Shown here: piece by piece, positions 1 to 5,470 of the stretch
Position numbering within the stretch: position 1 is the stretch's first letter
Layout: each line of letters starts with the position of its first letter
From: Chloroflexota bacterium
GTDB lineage: Bacteria; Chloroflexota; Anaerolineae; Caldilineales; Caldilineaceae
Length of the DNA stretch: 5,470 bases
NCBI GenBank assembly: GCA_003577005.1
Contig: QEUW01000481.1
Location: forward strand, 1 to 5,470
Direction: 5' to 3'
Position numbers and translations under genes: made by a program
Notes under the pieces: model-generated
Database searches by the model: none
The model's input: only the letters and a program-made list of their open reading frames with translations
What the model was told of the DNA's origin: nothing

Positions 1-3000
1 GCCGGCTGGTTGCCCGTTAGGGGCCAGACTGGCGGTGAAGGTCGTCAACAAGCTGGCGTTGGGCGCCGTCGTGTCGCTGATCACGGCGCCGGCCGGCTCA
101 GACCAGGTCCAGTCGAGCATCTTGCCGAGCAATTCGGCCCGTGTCGTCGGTGTAAAGCCCAACGTCGGGTTGAAGTTGTTGTTCATCCCCTCCAGCCCAA
201 ACGAGGCGTAGATGCTGCGGCCGCTGTAGTCGGTGCCCGTTCGTTCGAGCGATGGTTGGTCGCGGTGGGCAACTGCCACGGCGCCGTCAAAGCGGTTGTA
301 AGGACCGGCGTAGCGCAGAATTAGCGTGCTGCCCAGGTTGCTCTCGGACGTGGTAGCGTCGGGGCGTGGGTCCTGCGAGCCATCATGGAAGACATTGTCG
401 ATCTCGTCCACGTAGGGCTGGTTAGGAACCGGGCCTGGCTCGATCTGGCCGCGAATTTCACCACCAGGGTTAGCCGTCGTGTGAACATTGATGTAGAGGC
501 CGCCCGCCAGCATCTGAGCGACCTCGGCGGCGTCCAGGCTCGGCGTCACTACGCCGCTGAAGGTGAGGCTGTCACTGACAAAGACCGGCAGCGTCAGCGC
601 GGCGCTGACGGCCAGGTCGCGCACGATCGGCCCGTTCACCCCTTCGGCGCCCACATGGATGTGCGCGCCGATCACCGTGATCGGCGTGGTTGCCGTGGGT
701 TGGACCGTGACGGTAAAGTCGAGTTCATTCTGGTCCACGTCATAGCGGATGCTGAAGCTGCCCGTAGTGTCGGTCGTGACCGGGGGCACTTCATCGGCGC
801 CTAGCAACTGGCCGGCTGCTTCATATTTGCGCGGCTGTGTCAGATCGACGACCACATCGCCAAAGAGCGCCGGCGCTGCCATCGTGGGCACGATATATTG
901 GTTGGGCGTCGCTTCATTGGAGACGCTGTCCTGCACCCAGTTGGCGCCCAGGCGATAGACATAGAGGAAGTTGCGGCTGCCGACGGGCGCATCGAATTCG
1001 GCGGCATCGAGCACGCTGGAGAGATCCTGGCCCATGGCGATGAGCGCGCCACCCCCATTGAGATATTCGACCAGCCGGTCTTGATCCAGCTGGGTGGGGG
1101 GGGTGGGGACAGTGAAGGTGCCGTTGGGTTGATAGTGGTCACCCGTGAAGTAGAGCACCGCCCGGTAGGCCGCCAACGTGGTGGCATCGGGGAAGGTGAC
1201 CGAGTTGGGAACGAAGTCGTCGGTGTTCCAGATTTCATAGGTGTAGCCCAACTGGTCGAGCGTGTTGGTGTAATACCAGAGATAGTCGTACGGCTGCAAC
1301 AGATCGCTAAAGTCGTTGTCGATGATCAGCACATCGGCCAGCTGCGTCGCATGCATCACACGCGCCCAGGCCGGTAGGTGGGCATCGTAGGTTTCGCCGT
1401 CGAGGATGATATAGCCCTGATTGTCACCCAGCCCCGCACTGGCGGCGCTGTCAAAGGTGACGGTGATCAACTGCGATTCACCGGGCGCCAGTGTGATTGA
1501 GATTGGGTTGACGCTAAAGCCGGGCAATGCTGTCGTTTGCGTAAAGCTATCACCCGTGTAGAGCGTACTCAGATTATAAGTCTCGGCGGCATCAGCAACA
1601 CTCGTCACCCAGAAGCTGAGCGATTTTTGGGTACCCGTGGGCACCTGACCATAGCTCAGGCTGGGTGGGGTCAAAATGACGCCGGGGTCGGCCGCGCGGG
1701 TCAGGTCGAGACGACCGGCGCCCATATCGAGCGGCTGGGCCGGTGTGACGCCATCCGCCAGGTAGATATCCATAAACTTGGCCGTAGACATCAGGGCCGA
1801 CTTGATATGGGCGGGCGACCAATCAGGGTGGATCTGGCGCAACAGTGCCGCCGCACCGGCGACGTGTGGGGCCGCCATCGAGGTGCCGGAGACCTGGCCG
1901 AATCCCAGGTGGCGCGCTTCGCCACTGACGCCAGGCATGTAGCCCTGAGCCAGAATGTTGACCCCTGGCGCTGCAATATCCGGCTTGAGGGTGTGACCCA
2001 CGCCTGGCCCGCGACTGCTAAAGCTAATGATGCGGTCGGGCTCACTGCCCAGTTGGAAGGCAATCGTGTTGATCTGAACGATAGCGGCCTCGGCGCCATT
2101 TGTGTTGTAGAAGTTTACAAAGGCCAGGCCATCGGTGCGCCCAATAAAGACCGACGAGATGGTTGCCTGGTCGCCCACCGCGCCGGCGCCCATTACAATC
2201 AGGTCGTCGCCGCCCTGGGCATGGTTGTAGACGATGACAAACTCGGCGCCGGCCTGTTCGGCGTTGAGCACCTTGACGCCAAATTCGCAGACCCCGCGCT
2301 CGATCAGGGCCGCTTTGCCTGCAAAGGCCCCGGCCGGCCACGGGTTGCAACCGAGCCCATTGGTGGGATCGACCGCCGCCGAAGGGACAAAGGAATACTC
2401 TACGACCGTAGCGATGGGCAGGGGAGCGCCGAATGCAGACGCGGCAAACGCTACGTCCTCCAAGGTCGGTTCACCCGGCACGCTGATCCGGCCACTGGCG
2501 AGTGTGCCGGAGGTTGTGCTGGCCGCCACATTGATATAATCGTGCGAGGGATGGTCGCTGGTGCCCAGCCCAGGGCCGGAATTGCCGGTGGACATCGAGA
2601 CAAAGATGCCGGCCTTGGTGGCATTGATCAGGGCCGTGTCGAGCGGGTCAAACAGGCCACCTTCGCTGATTGGGCCTTCTCCCCAAGAGTTGTTGACAAC
2701 ATCGGCGCCATCCTTGACGATGTCTTCGAGCGCCGCCAATCCTTCGGTGGTATAGAAACTCTCGTTGCCGTTGACGCTCGCATAGAAGACCCGGTAACTC
2801 ATCACATAAGCCTTGGGCGCCACACCACTGATGACGCCCACATCAAAGCCGCTGTAAGTGGCGGTGACAATCTCACCGGCCGCGGTCGAAGCGGTGTGGG
2901 TGCCGTGCGACGTGCCGTTGTCCCCTGGCCAAGGGTTCTCATCGCCTGGCGCCGGGGGATCCCAGTCGCGGAAATAGACGCGTGAAACAATGATCTTGCC

Positions 3001-3702
3001 GTTGTTGTTGTCGGTCAACCCCAGCCCGTTGGGGCCATAACCAGGGGGATAGGTGTAGCCTTCCCCATTCATCATCGGAGCGTCTTTGTGGACGCCGCCA
3101 TCCATTGACGCTACCTTGACACCGGCGCCGGCGTTCTCTCGCCCGCCGATAGCGGCGTTCTCCCATACTACCGGTGCGTTGATCAGCGCCGTGCTGGTGT
3201 AGAGCTGGGTGACATAGGCCTTGTCCGGATAGACAGCCTTGACACCGGGCAGACGAGCAAGCTGAGCGCGAGCCGCGGCAAGGTCCGTACCGGGTTCGAT
3301 GGAGAGGCCATTGAAGAGAATCTGATAGGTTGCCGCCACGCTGGCACCCGTCTCGTTGCGGTAGGTGCTCACGGTTGCACTGGGCAATACCGTTTGCAAG
3401 GCACTGACAAAGGCGCTCTGCTCGGCCTGTAGCTGGCTGATATAGGCCTGTGCCGCAGCGGCGTCGGTGTCAAGCCGGCCGTTTACCGCCGCCGCCGCAA
3501 CGTTTGTCTGAAAGACCGCAGCCAGCGGGGGGGAGGTCAACTCGACGATCAGCCGGGGCGACTGGGGCGGCGCCCCCAAACTGGCGCCGGGGTGTTCCCC
3601 AGCATCGGTCGGTGGACGCACCTCGGCCTGGGCGCCCGGCGCCAGCAGCAAGCTCAGCACCAGCGCCACGATCACGGCATGGGTTACTCTGGTACGCACC
3701 AT
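1..3702 (-). CDS. Secreted multidomain S8 subtilisin-like serine protease with PA, Ig-like, split GATase1-like and CHRD domains (C-terminus cut by window edge)
   Basis: Extracellular endopeptidase. I translated 1234 codons with no stop; the frame continues past the left edge, so the C-terminus is missing. Residues 1-26 are a signal peptide (basic MVRTR, hydrophobic core, AQA cleavage site). Residues 50-166 resemble an I9 propeptide/inhibitor. The catalytic domain (about 195-650) has Asp201 in VASMDGGV, His266 in SHGTHTAS, oxyanion Asn374 in STGNSGPG and Ser608 in GTSMAAPHVAG. A PA domain (about 418-540) sits between Asn374 and Ser608, as in Vpr and C5a-peptidase-type subtilases. Next come an Ig/Fn3-like domain (675-780), a GATase1/ThuA-like region (785-934 and 1091-1200) interrupted by a CHRD domain (957-1088), then SDTTAPNASLLTTFTASL, which starts what may be a PKD/Ig module. 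The ATG at 3702-3700 was chosen for its ideal Shine-Dalgarno and signal peptide. Family and triad are certain. Substrate is unknown; nutrient proteolysis or surface-protein processing is inferred. Confidence 0.96.
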   Translation of the reverse strand, partial: MVRTRVTHAVIVALVLSLLLAPGAQAEVRPPTDAGEHPGASLGAPPQSPRLIVELTSPPLAAVFQTNVAAAAVNGRLDTDAAAAQAYISQLQAEQSAFVSALQTVLPSATVSTYRNETGASVAATYQILFNGLSIEPGTDLAAARAQLARLPGVKAVYPDKAYVTQLYTSTALINAPVVWENAAIGGRENAGAGVKVASMDGGVHKDAPMMNGEGYTYPPGYGPNGLGLTDNNNGKIIVSRVYFRDWDPPAPGDENPWPGDNGTSHGTHTASTAAGEIVTATYSGFDVGVISGVAPKAYVMSYRVFYASVNGNESFYTTEGLAALEDIVKDGADVVNNSWGEGPISEGGLFDPLDTALINATKAGIFVSMSTGNSGPGLGTSDHPSHDYINVAASTTSGTLASGRISVPGEPTLEDVAFAASAFGAPLPIATVVEYSFVPSAAVDPTNGLGCNPWPAGAFAGKAALIERGVCEFGVKVLNAEQAGAEFVIVYNHAQGGDDLIVMGAGAVGDQATISSVFIGRTDGLAFVNFYNTNGAEAAIVQINTIAFQLGSEPDRIISFSSRGPGVGHTLKPDIAAPGVNILAQGYMPGVSGEARHLGFGQVSGTSMAAPHVAGAAALLRQIHPDWSPAHIKSALMSTAKFMDIYLADGVTPAQPLDMGAGRLDLTRAADPGVILTPPSLSYGQVPTGTQKSLSFWVTSVADAAETYNLSTLYTGDSFTQTTALPGFSVNPISITLAPGESQLITVTFDSAASAGLGDNQGYIILDGETYDAHLPAWARVMHATQLADVLIIDNDFSDLLQPYDYLWYYTNTLDQLGYTYEIWNTDDFVPNSVTFPDATTLAAYRAVLYFTGDHYQPNGTFTVPTPPTQLDQDRLVEYLNGGGALIAMGQDLSSVLDAAEFDAPVGSRNFLYVYRLGANWVQDSVSNEATPNQYIVPTMAAPALFGDVVVDLTQPRKYEAAGQLLGADEVPPVTTDTTGSFSIRYDVDQNELDFTVTVQPTATTPITVIGAHIHVGAEGVNGPIVRDLAVSAALTLPVFVSDSLTFSGVVTPSLDAAEVAQMLAGGLYINVHTTANPGGEIRGQIEPGPVPNQPYVDEIDNVFHDGSQDPRPDATTSESNLGSTLILRYAGPYNRFDGAVAVAHRDQPSLERTGTDYSGRSIYASFGLEGMNNNFNPTLGFTPTTRAELLGKMLDWTWSEPAGAVISDTTAPNASLLTTFTASLAPNGQPAG
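433..834 (-). other. CHRD domain inside the protease
   Basis: Protein domain at about residues 957-1088 of the S8 protease. CHRD domains were first described in chordin and are also found in bacterial secreted proteins; their role there is poorly known. Visible hallmarks are the opening AGQLLGADEVPPV, a GSFSIRYD strand, the GAHIHVGAEGVNGPIV block with His1014 and His1016, the AGGLYINVHTTANPGGEIRGQI closing block with His1074, and an L-F-S-G-V-V strand between them. The flanks on both sides read as halves of one GATase1-like domain, so the CHRD module looks inserted rather than appended. The boundaries are approximate. Confidence 0.85.
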
Positions 3703-3709
3703 GGGTATA

Positions 3710-3715
3710 CCTCCT
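3710..3715 (-). promoter_or_regulatory. Strong Shine-Dalgarno of the protease gene
   Basis: On the minus strand the six bases AGGAGG stand 7 nt before the ATG at 3702-3700. This near-perfect anti-16S match decides the start codon. The next in-frame ATG or GTG codons would truncate the signal peptide. Confidence 0.88.
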
Positions 3716-3778
3716 GTCCATTAAGAGGATGACTGTAGGACTGCGCTGTGGTGGGGGAAGTAGTGCGAGAGATAATAT

Positions 3779-3806
3779 CCTATACTAGATGCTATCACTG
3801 TGGCAA
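3779..3806 (-). promoter_or_regulatory. Possible sigma70-type promoter of the protease
   Basis: On the minus strand TTGCCA (3806-3801) is followed after 16 nt by TATAGG (3784-3779), a partial -35/-10 pair. An overlapping TATTAT (3777-3772) is an alternative -10 without a good -35 partner. Either would give a 5' leader of roughly 60-75 nt before the protease start. The match is moderate and the call is tentative. Its value is that it allows the protease to be transcribed independently of the lipoprotein gene upstream. Confidence 0.3.
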
Positions 3807-3903
3807 ATCACGTTTGAGAAGGGCAAGAACTTGCGAAAACATGCGAGAGCGACAGGTCGCAAATTGAGCAGATTTTTTTACGTGGCCCATGCACACCCCT
3901 CAA

Positions 3904-4422
3904 CTATCTGTAAGGCTCGACGTAAATCTGCCCGTGCTCCTCACCATAGATCACCTCGTTGCGCACCCAGATCACCCCATCACGCACTTCGCTGGGGAGC
4001 CGATCCAAATGGCGCTGTGCGGGACCAAAAACGTACTCACCGCTCAAGGCGAACCGGGAGCCATAGCAGGAATCAACCAGGTGTTCGTCGTCCGCTTGCC
4101 ACTGGAGAATACACCCTCCGTGCGGAGAACGGGCCAGAAACACGAGCGGCGTCTCCGTCTCGTCGGGCATTACGACATACACATCGGTGGGAAACATCAC
4201 CACATCGTAAACGTGGTACTCTGGTTCGCCAATGGTATTGTAGCCAACCAGTGGATATTGCCGGTCATGGGTATGAAACGGTGCACGAACCCAAACGACA
4301 CCCCCTGCCAATACCAGCCGTTCCAGTGGCAATAGTGGCCGCTCCGCGATCTCAACCCGCTCTTGCGGACGACAGGCAACCAAAAGAGCGGATAGCAGAA
4401 GTAGATAGACCCAACGCTTCAT
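3904..4422 (-). CDS. Lipoprotein with a degenerate Rieske-like domain (cluster ligands mostly lost)
   Basis: A 172-residue predicted lipoprotein. Residues 1-17 are a lipoprotein signal: MKRWVYLLLL, then the lipobox LVAC with Cys17 as the lipidated residue. Residues about 70-155 match the C-terminal part of Rieske proteins: a SPHGGC loop at 99-104, a DSCYGSRF loop at 117-124, then LSGEYVFGPAQRHLDRLP (126-143) and DGVIWV (148-153). In a working Rieske protein the loops read C-x-H-x-x-C and C-x-C-H. Here the cluster ligands are Ser99, His101, Asp117 and Tyr120, so only one of four remains. The two loop-bridging disulfide cysteines, Cys104 and Cys119, are both present. It probably does not hold a [2Fe-2S] cluster and does no Rieske electron transfer; a structural or assembly role on the outer face of the membrane is inferred. 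The start is preceded by a purine-rich GGAAAGAGGG. The stop TAG is 201 bp before the protease start. Confidence 0.87.
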   Translation of the reverse strand: MKRWVYLLLLSALLVACRPQERVEIAERPLLPLERLVLAGGVVWVRAPFHTHDRQYPLVGYNTIGEPEYHVYDVVMFPTDVYVVMPDETETPLVFLARSPHGGCILQWQADDEHLVDSCYGSRFALSGEYVFGPAQRHLDRLPSEVRDGVIWVRNEVIYGEEHGQIYVEPYR

Positions 4423-4440
4423 CTGACCCTCTTTCCTAAA

Positions 4441-4478
4441 CGTAAAGTGGAGCCAAAGTCCTTTGGCTCCACTTTACG
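4441..4478. repeat. Perfect 18-bp inverted repeat with a 2-nt loop, 18 nt upstream of the lipoprotein start
   Basis: The left arm CGTAAAGTGGAGCCAAAG (4441-4458) and right arm CTTTGGCTCCACTTTACG (4461-4478) are exact reverse complements around TC. An outer pair, AAACGTAA (4438-4445) and TTACGTTT (4486-4493), is also complementary and overlaps the left arm, so an alternative pairing is possible. It lies between the TTGACA box and the Shine-Dalgarno of the lipoprotein gene. No U-run follows on either strand, so a classical intrinsic terminator is unlikely. A dimeric-regulator operator or a 5'-UTR hairpin are the competing readings. Confidence 0.92.
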
Positions 4479-4498
4479 CAATACCTTACGTTTGTCAA
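4471..4498 (-). promoter_or_regulatory. Candidate sigma70-type promoter of the Rieske-like lipoprotein gene
   Basis: On the minus strand a consensus TTGACA (4498-4493) is followed after 16 nt by TAAAGT (4476-4471), a 4/6 match to the -10 box. The -10 lies inside the right arm of the 38-nt inverted repeat, and transcription would begin near 4464, also inside it. If that is the start site, the repeat is an operator-like DNA element rather than an RNA hairpin. Confidence 0.4.
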
Positions 4499-4766
4499 CA
4501 TTTCTAGATAGCGCTCTCAGGGGAATCGCGTCATAGCCTACTCGTGGGATAAGGTGGCAAAATTCTCGCCCTCATATAGGCATCATTCCTATAGTTGCCG
4601 GGTTAACTCCACATTGGTGGGACAAGATTTTACAAAATTGGCTTCACGCGATTGCCCTAATAGCGCTCTTGTATCGCATCCTTCTGCTGAAGTACTCTCC
4701 AGCAGACATACAGCTCCTACAGAGTTTTGCAAAAGAGCACCGGATGTGGTCTAGTCGGTTAACGGT
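4499..4766. other. Intergenic DNA with no recognisable gene
   Basis: Together with its flanks this is part of a 513-bp gap between the lipoprotein and Clp_N genes. The short open frames across it have no Shine-Dalgarno, no recognisable family motif and mutually overlapping frames, so none is called. It holds a 10-bp direct repeat ATAGCGCTCT (4508-4517 and 4660-4669), a 7-bp stem with a 10-nt loop (TCTGCTG 4683-4689 with CAGCAGA 4700-4706), and nothing else I can support. Confidence 0.6.
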
Positions 4767-4907
4767 TATAATTGACCCCGCAAACGGGTTCTCCGGCAAG
4801 TTTCGTGCTAACGACTGGAGCCGTGGATTGCGCACCCTAGATAGAAAAGGTTTGCGACCAACTTTGCACGAAAGATGCCGGAGAACCTGATAACGGGGTC
4901 AACTATA
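4767..4907. mobile_element. MITE-like element with imperfect terminal inverted repeats and TA ends
   Basis: The 42-nt arms 4767-4808 and 4866-4907 pair at 35 of 42 positions without any gap. Perfect blocks include TTGACCCCG/CGGGGTCAA, GGTTCTCCGGCA/TGCCGGAGAACC and TTTCGTGC/GCACGAAA. The outermost bases are TA on both sides (4767-4768, 4906-4907), which would fit a TA target duplication as made by IS630/Tc1-mariner-type transposases. The centre of about 57 bp has no coding potential. It begins 28 bp beyond the Clp_N stop codon and may also act as a transcription-ending hairpin for that gene. The repeat structure is certain; calling it a transposon-derived MITE is inference without a second copy. 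Confidence 0.5.
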
Positions 4908-4935
4908 GTCTACAAAGATCGTGGTCAACCTTAAC

Positions 4936-5370
4936 TTACTGATTCGGCTTACTGAAATTTTCTTTGGTCACTCCGAGGCTTGCAAGTATTTGGCTGCCAA
5001 TAGAGTTGGGTTGACTCACGAGTTGGAGTACTAGAAGCTCGTGCTCAGCTTTTTCCTGTTGAATATGCAGCAGTGTACAGTAATGGCTGATAAGCTGCCC
5101 AAGCTCAGAACTCCAACCCTTTCGACATTTTTCAACTGAACTGTATCGAATCGCACTGTGAACAAGACCACGAACAAATTTCAGATCAACACCAAGCTCG
5201 TGAAGAATATTAATAATCTCTACATCCACTCGCAAGAGTCCAAGCAAAAGATGCCCAGTGGTTAAACACTGATGTGGACCCAACACCCGCTCCGCTTCGG
5301 CGAATGCCAGGGCTTCGCGCACAAAAGGAGCAAGTTTCACCAGCTTGTTGTTTGGTTTGATACCCAACAT
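4936..5370 (-). CDS. Stand-alone Clp N-terminal domain protein (double Clp repeat, no ATPase)
   Basis: A 144-residue protein, about the size of the whole ClpC/ClpA N-domain, with nothing after it. Repeat 1 (about 13-77) contains FVREALAFAEAERVLG, TTGHLLLGLL (37-46) and IINILHELGVDLKFV. Repeat 2 (about 87-140) is more diverged: EHELLVLQLV (109-118) and ILASLGVTKENF. In ClpC this domain binds adaptors, phospho-arginine tags and substrates. Here there are no Walker motifs, so it cannot unfold proteins itself; a cytoplasmic adaptor, decoy or substrate-receptor role is inferred. There is no signal peptide or membrane segment. The ATG at 5370-5368 is the first start after an in-frame TGA (5382-5380) but lacks a convincing Shine-Dalgarno. 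Its DNA is visibly more AT-rich than the protease gene, and it carries several cysteines (35, 82, 98). The fold call is firm, the function is not. Confidence 0.83.
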   Translation of the reverse strand: MLGIKPNNKLVKLAPFVREALAFAEAERVLGPHQCLTTGHLLLGLLRVDVEIINILHELGVDLKFVRGLVHSAIRYSSVEKCRKGWSSELGQLISHYCTLLHIQQEKAEHELLVLQLVSQPNSIGSQILASLGVTKENFSKPNQ

Positions 5371-5379
5371 TTTTGTGTC

Positions 5380-5424
5380 TCAACAGTCGGAGCTGCAAGT
5401 ATAAACCACTCGCATATTGACCAC
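5380..5424 (-). other. Possible short leader ORF, or lost 5' extension, in frame with the Clp_N gene
   Basis: On the minus strand GAGGGG lies 5 nt before a GTG (5424-5422) that opens a 14-codon frame (VVNMRVVYTCSSDC) ending in TGA at 5382-5380, nine bases before the Clp_N ATG and in the same frame. The frame stays open to the window edge. The good ribosome site thus sits upstream of a stop, while the annotated ATG has none. A TATACT (5403-5398) could be a -10 for a short leader instead, which would exclude this ORF. Low confidence. Confidence 0.2.
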
Positions 5425-5470
5425 TCTCTCCCCTCTCTTACAAGCAGAAGGGAAAAGAAAATATACTACT

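Noticed and set aside
385..1377. Several plus-strand open frames of 130-160 codons (385-804, 898-1377)
   Set aside because: They are antisense shadows of the CHRD and GATase-like regions of the protease; the translations are rich in Arg/Ala/Gly without family motifs.
1537..2985. A 482-codon open frame on the plus strand
   Set aside because: It is codon-aligned antisense to the protease gene, whose minus-strand frame carries the full catalytic motifs. GC-rich codon bias removes stops from that antisense frame. Its translation shows no domain and no ribosome site was seen.
3871..3880. T7 tract as an intrinsic terminator on the plus strand
   Set aside because: The nearest stem (GCGAC/GTCGC near 3850-3861) is short and over 10 nt away, and no plus-strand gene precedes it. 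No terminator for the lipoprotein gene could be supported on the minus strand either.
3789..4439. Plus-strand open frames of 216 and 148 codons opposite the lipoprotein gene
   Set aside because: The minus frame has a lipobox and Rieske-like motifs; the plus frames have low-complexity basic translations and no recognisable family.
4441..4478. The 38-nt palindrome as a Rho-independent terminator
   Set aside because: Neither strand has a U-run after the stem, and it sits 18 nt before a start codon rather than after a stop codon.
4554..4890. Short open frames on both strands (4554-4754, 4669-4890, 4644-4835)
   Set aside because: They overlap each other and run into the inverted-repeat element, lack ribosome sites and show no recognisable motifs.
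5210..5398. Minus-strand 62-codon frame overlapping the Clp_N start
   Set aside because: It is an out-of-frame shadow of the Clp_N gene; the Clp repeats are in the other frame.

Overview
The window looks like a piece of chromosome from a free-living bacterium with a complex cell surface. Everything that reads as a gene lies on the minus strand. The best taxonomic guess is Chloroflexota (Anaerolineae/Caldilinea-like). It rests on the type of very large, multidomain secreted subtilase and on a short Rieske-like lipoprotein. No rRNA, tRNA or taxon-specific marker is present, so this is an inference only.

Positions 1-3702 (minus) hold one uninterrupted reading frame of 1234 codons that runs off the left edge. 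It encodes a secreted S8 (subtilisin-family) serine protease. Its parts in order are a signal peptide, an I9-type propeptide, a catalytic domain with Asp201, His266, Asn374 and Ser608 and a protease-associated (PA) insert, an Ig-like domain, a glutamine-amidotransferase/ThuA-like domain split by an inserted CHRD domain, and the start of another Ig/PKD-like module. A strong ribosome-binding site precedes the start.

Positions 3703-3903 are a 201-bp intergenic stretch with a plausible protease promoter. Positions 3904-4422 (minus) encode a 172-residue lipoprotein whose C-terminal half is a Rieske fold. Three of the four [2Fe-2S] ligands are replaced, while both disulfide cysteines are kept.

Positions 4423-4935 are non-coding. 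They contain a perfect 38-nt inverted repeat next to the lipoprotein start, a TTGACA-type promoter overlapping that repeat, and a 141-bp MITE-like inverted-repeat element just downstream of the next gene.

Positions 4936-5370 (minus) encode a stand-alone 144-residue Clp N-terminal (double Clp repeat) protein without an ATPase domain. Its DNA is visibly more AT-rich than the protease gene. The last 100 bases are its upstream region.

The genes are all in the same direction but spaced by 200 bp or more, and at least the first two have their own candidate promoters, so there is no clear operon. The protease and the lipoprotein both act outside the membrane. The Clp_N protein should be cytoplasmic and is probably unrelated to them. 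No defence system, CRISPR array or complete transposon is visible.
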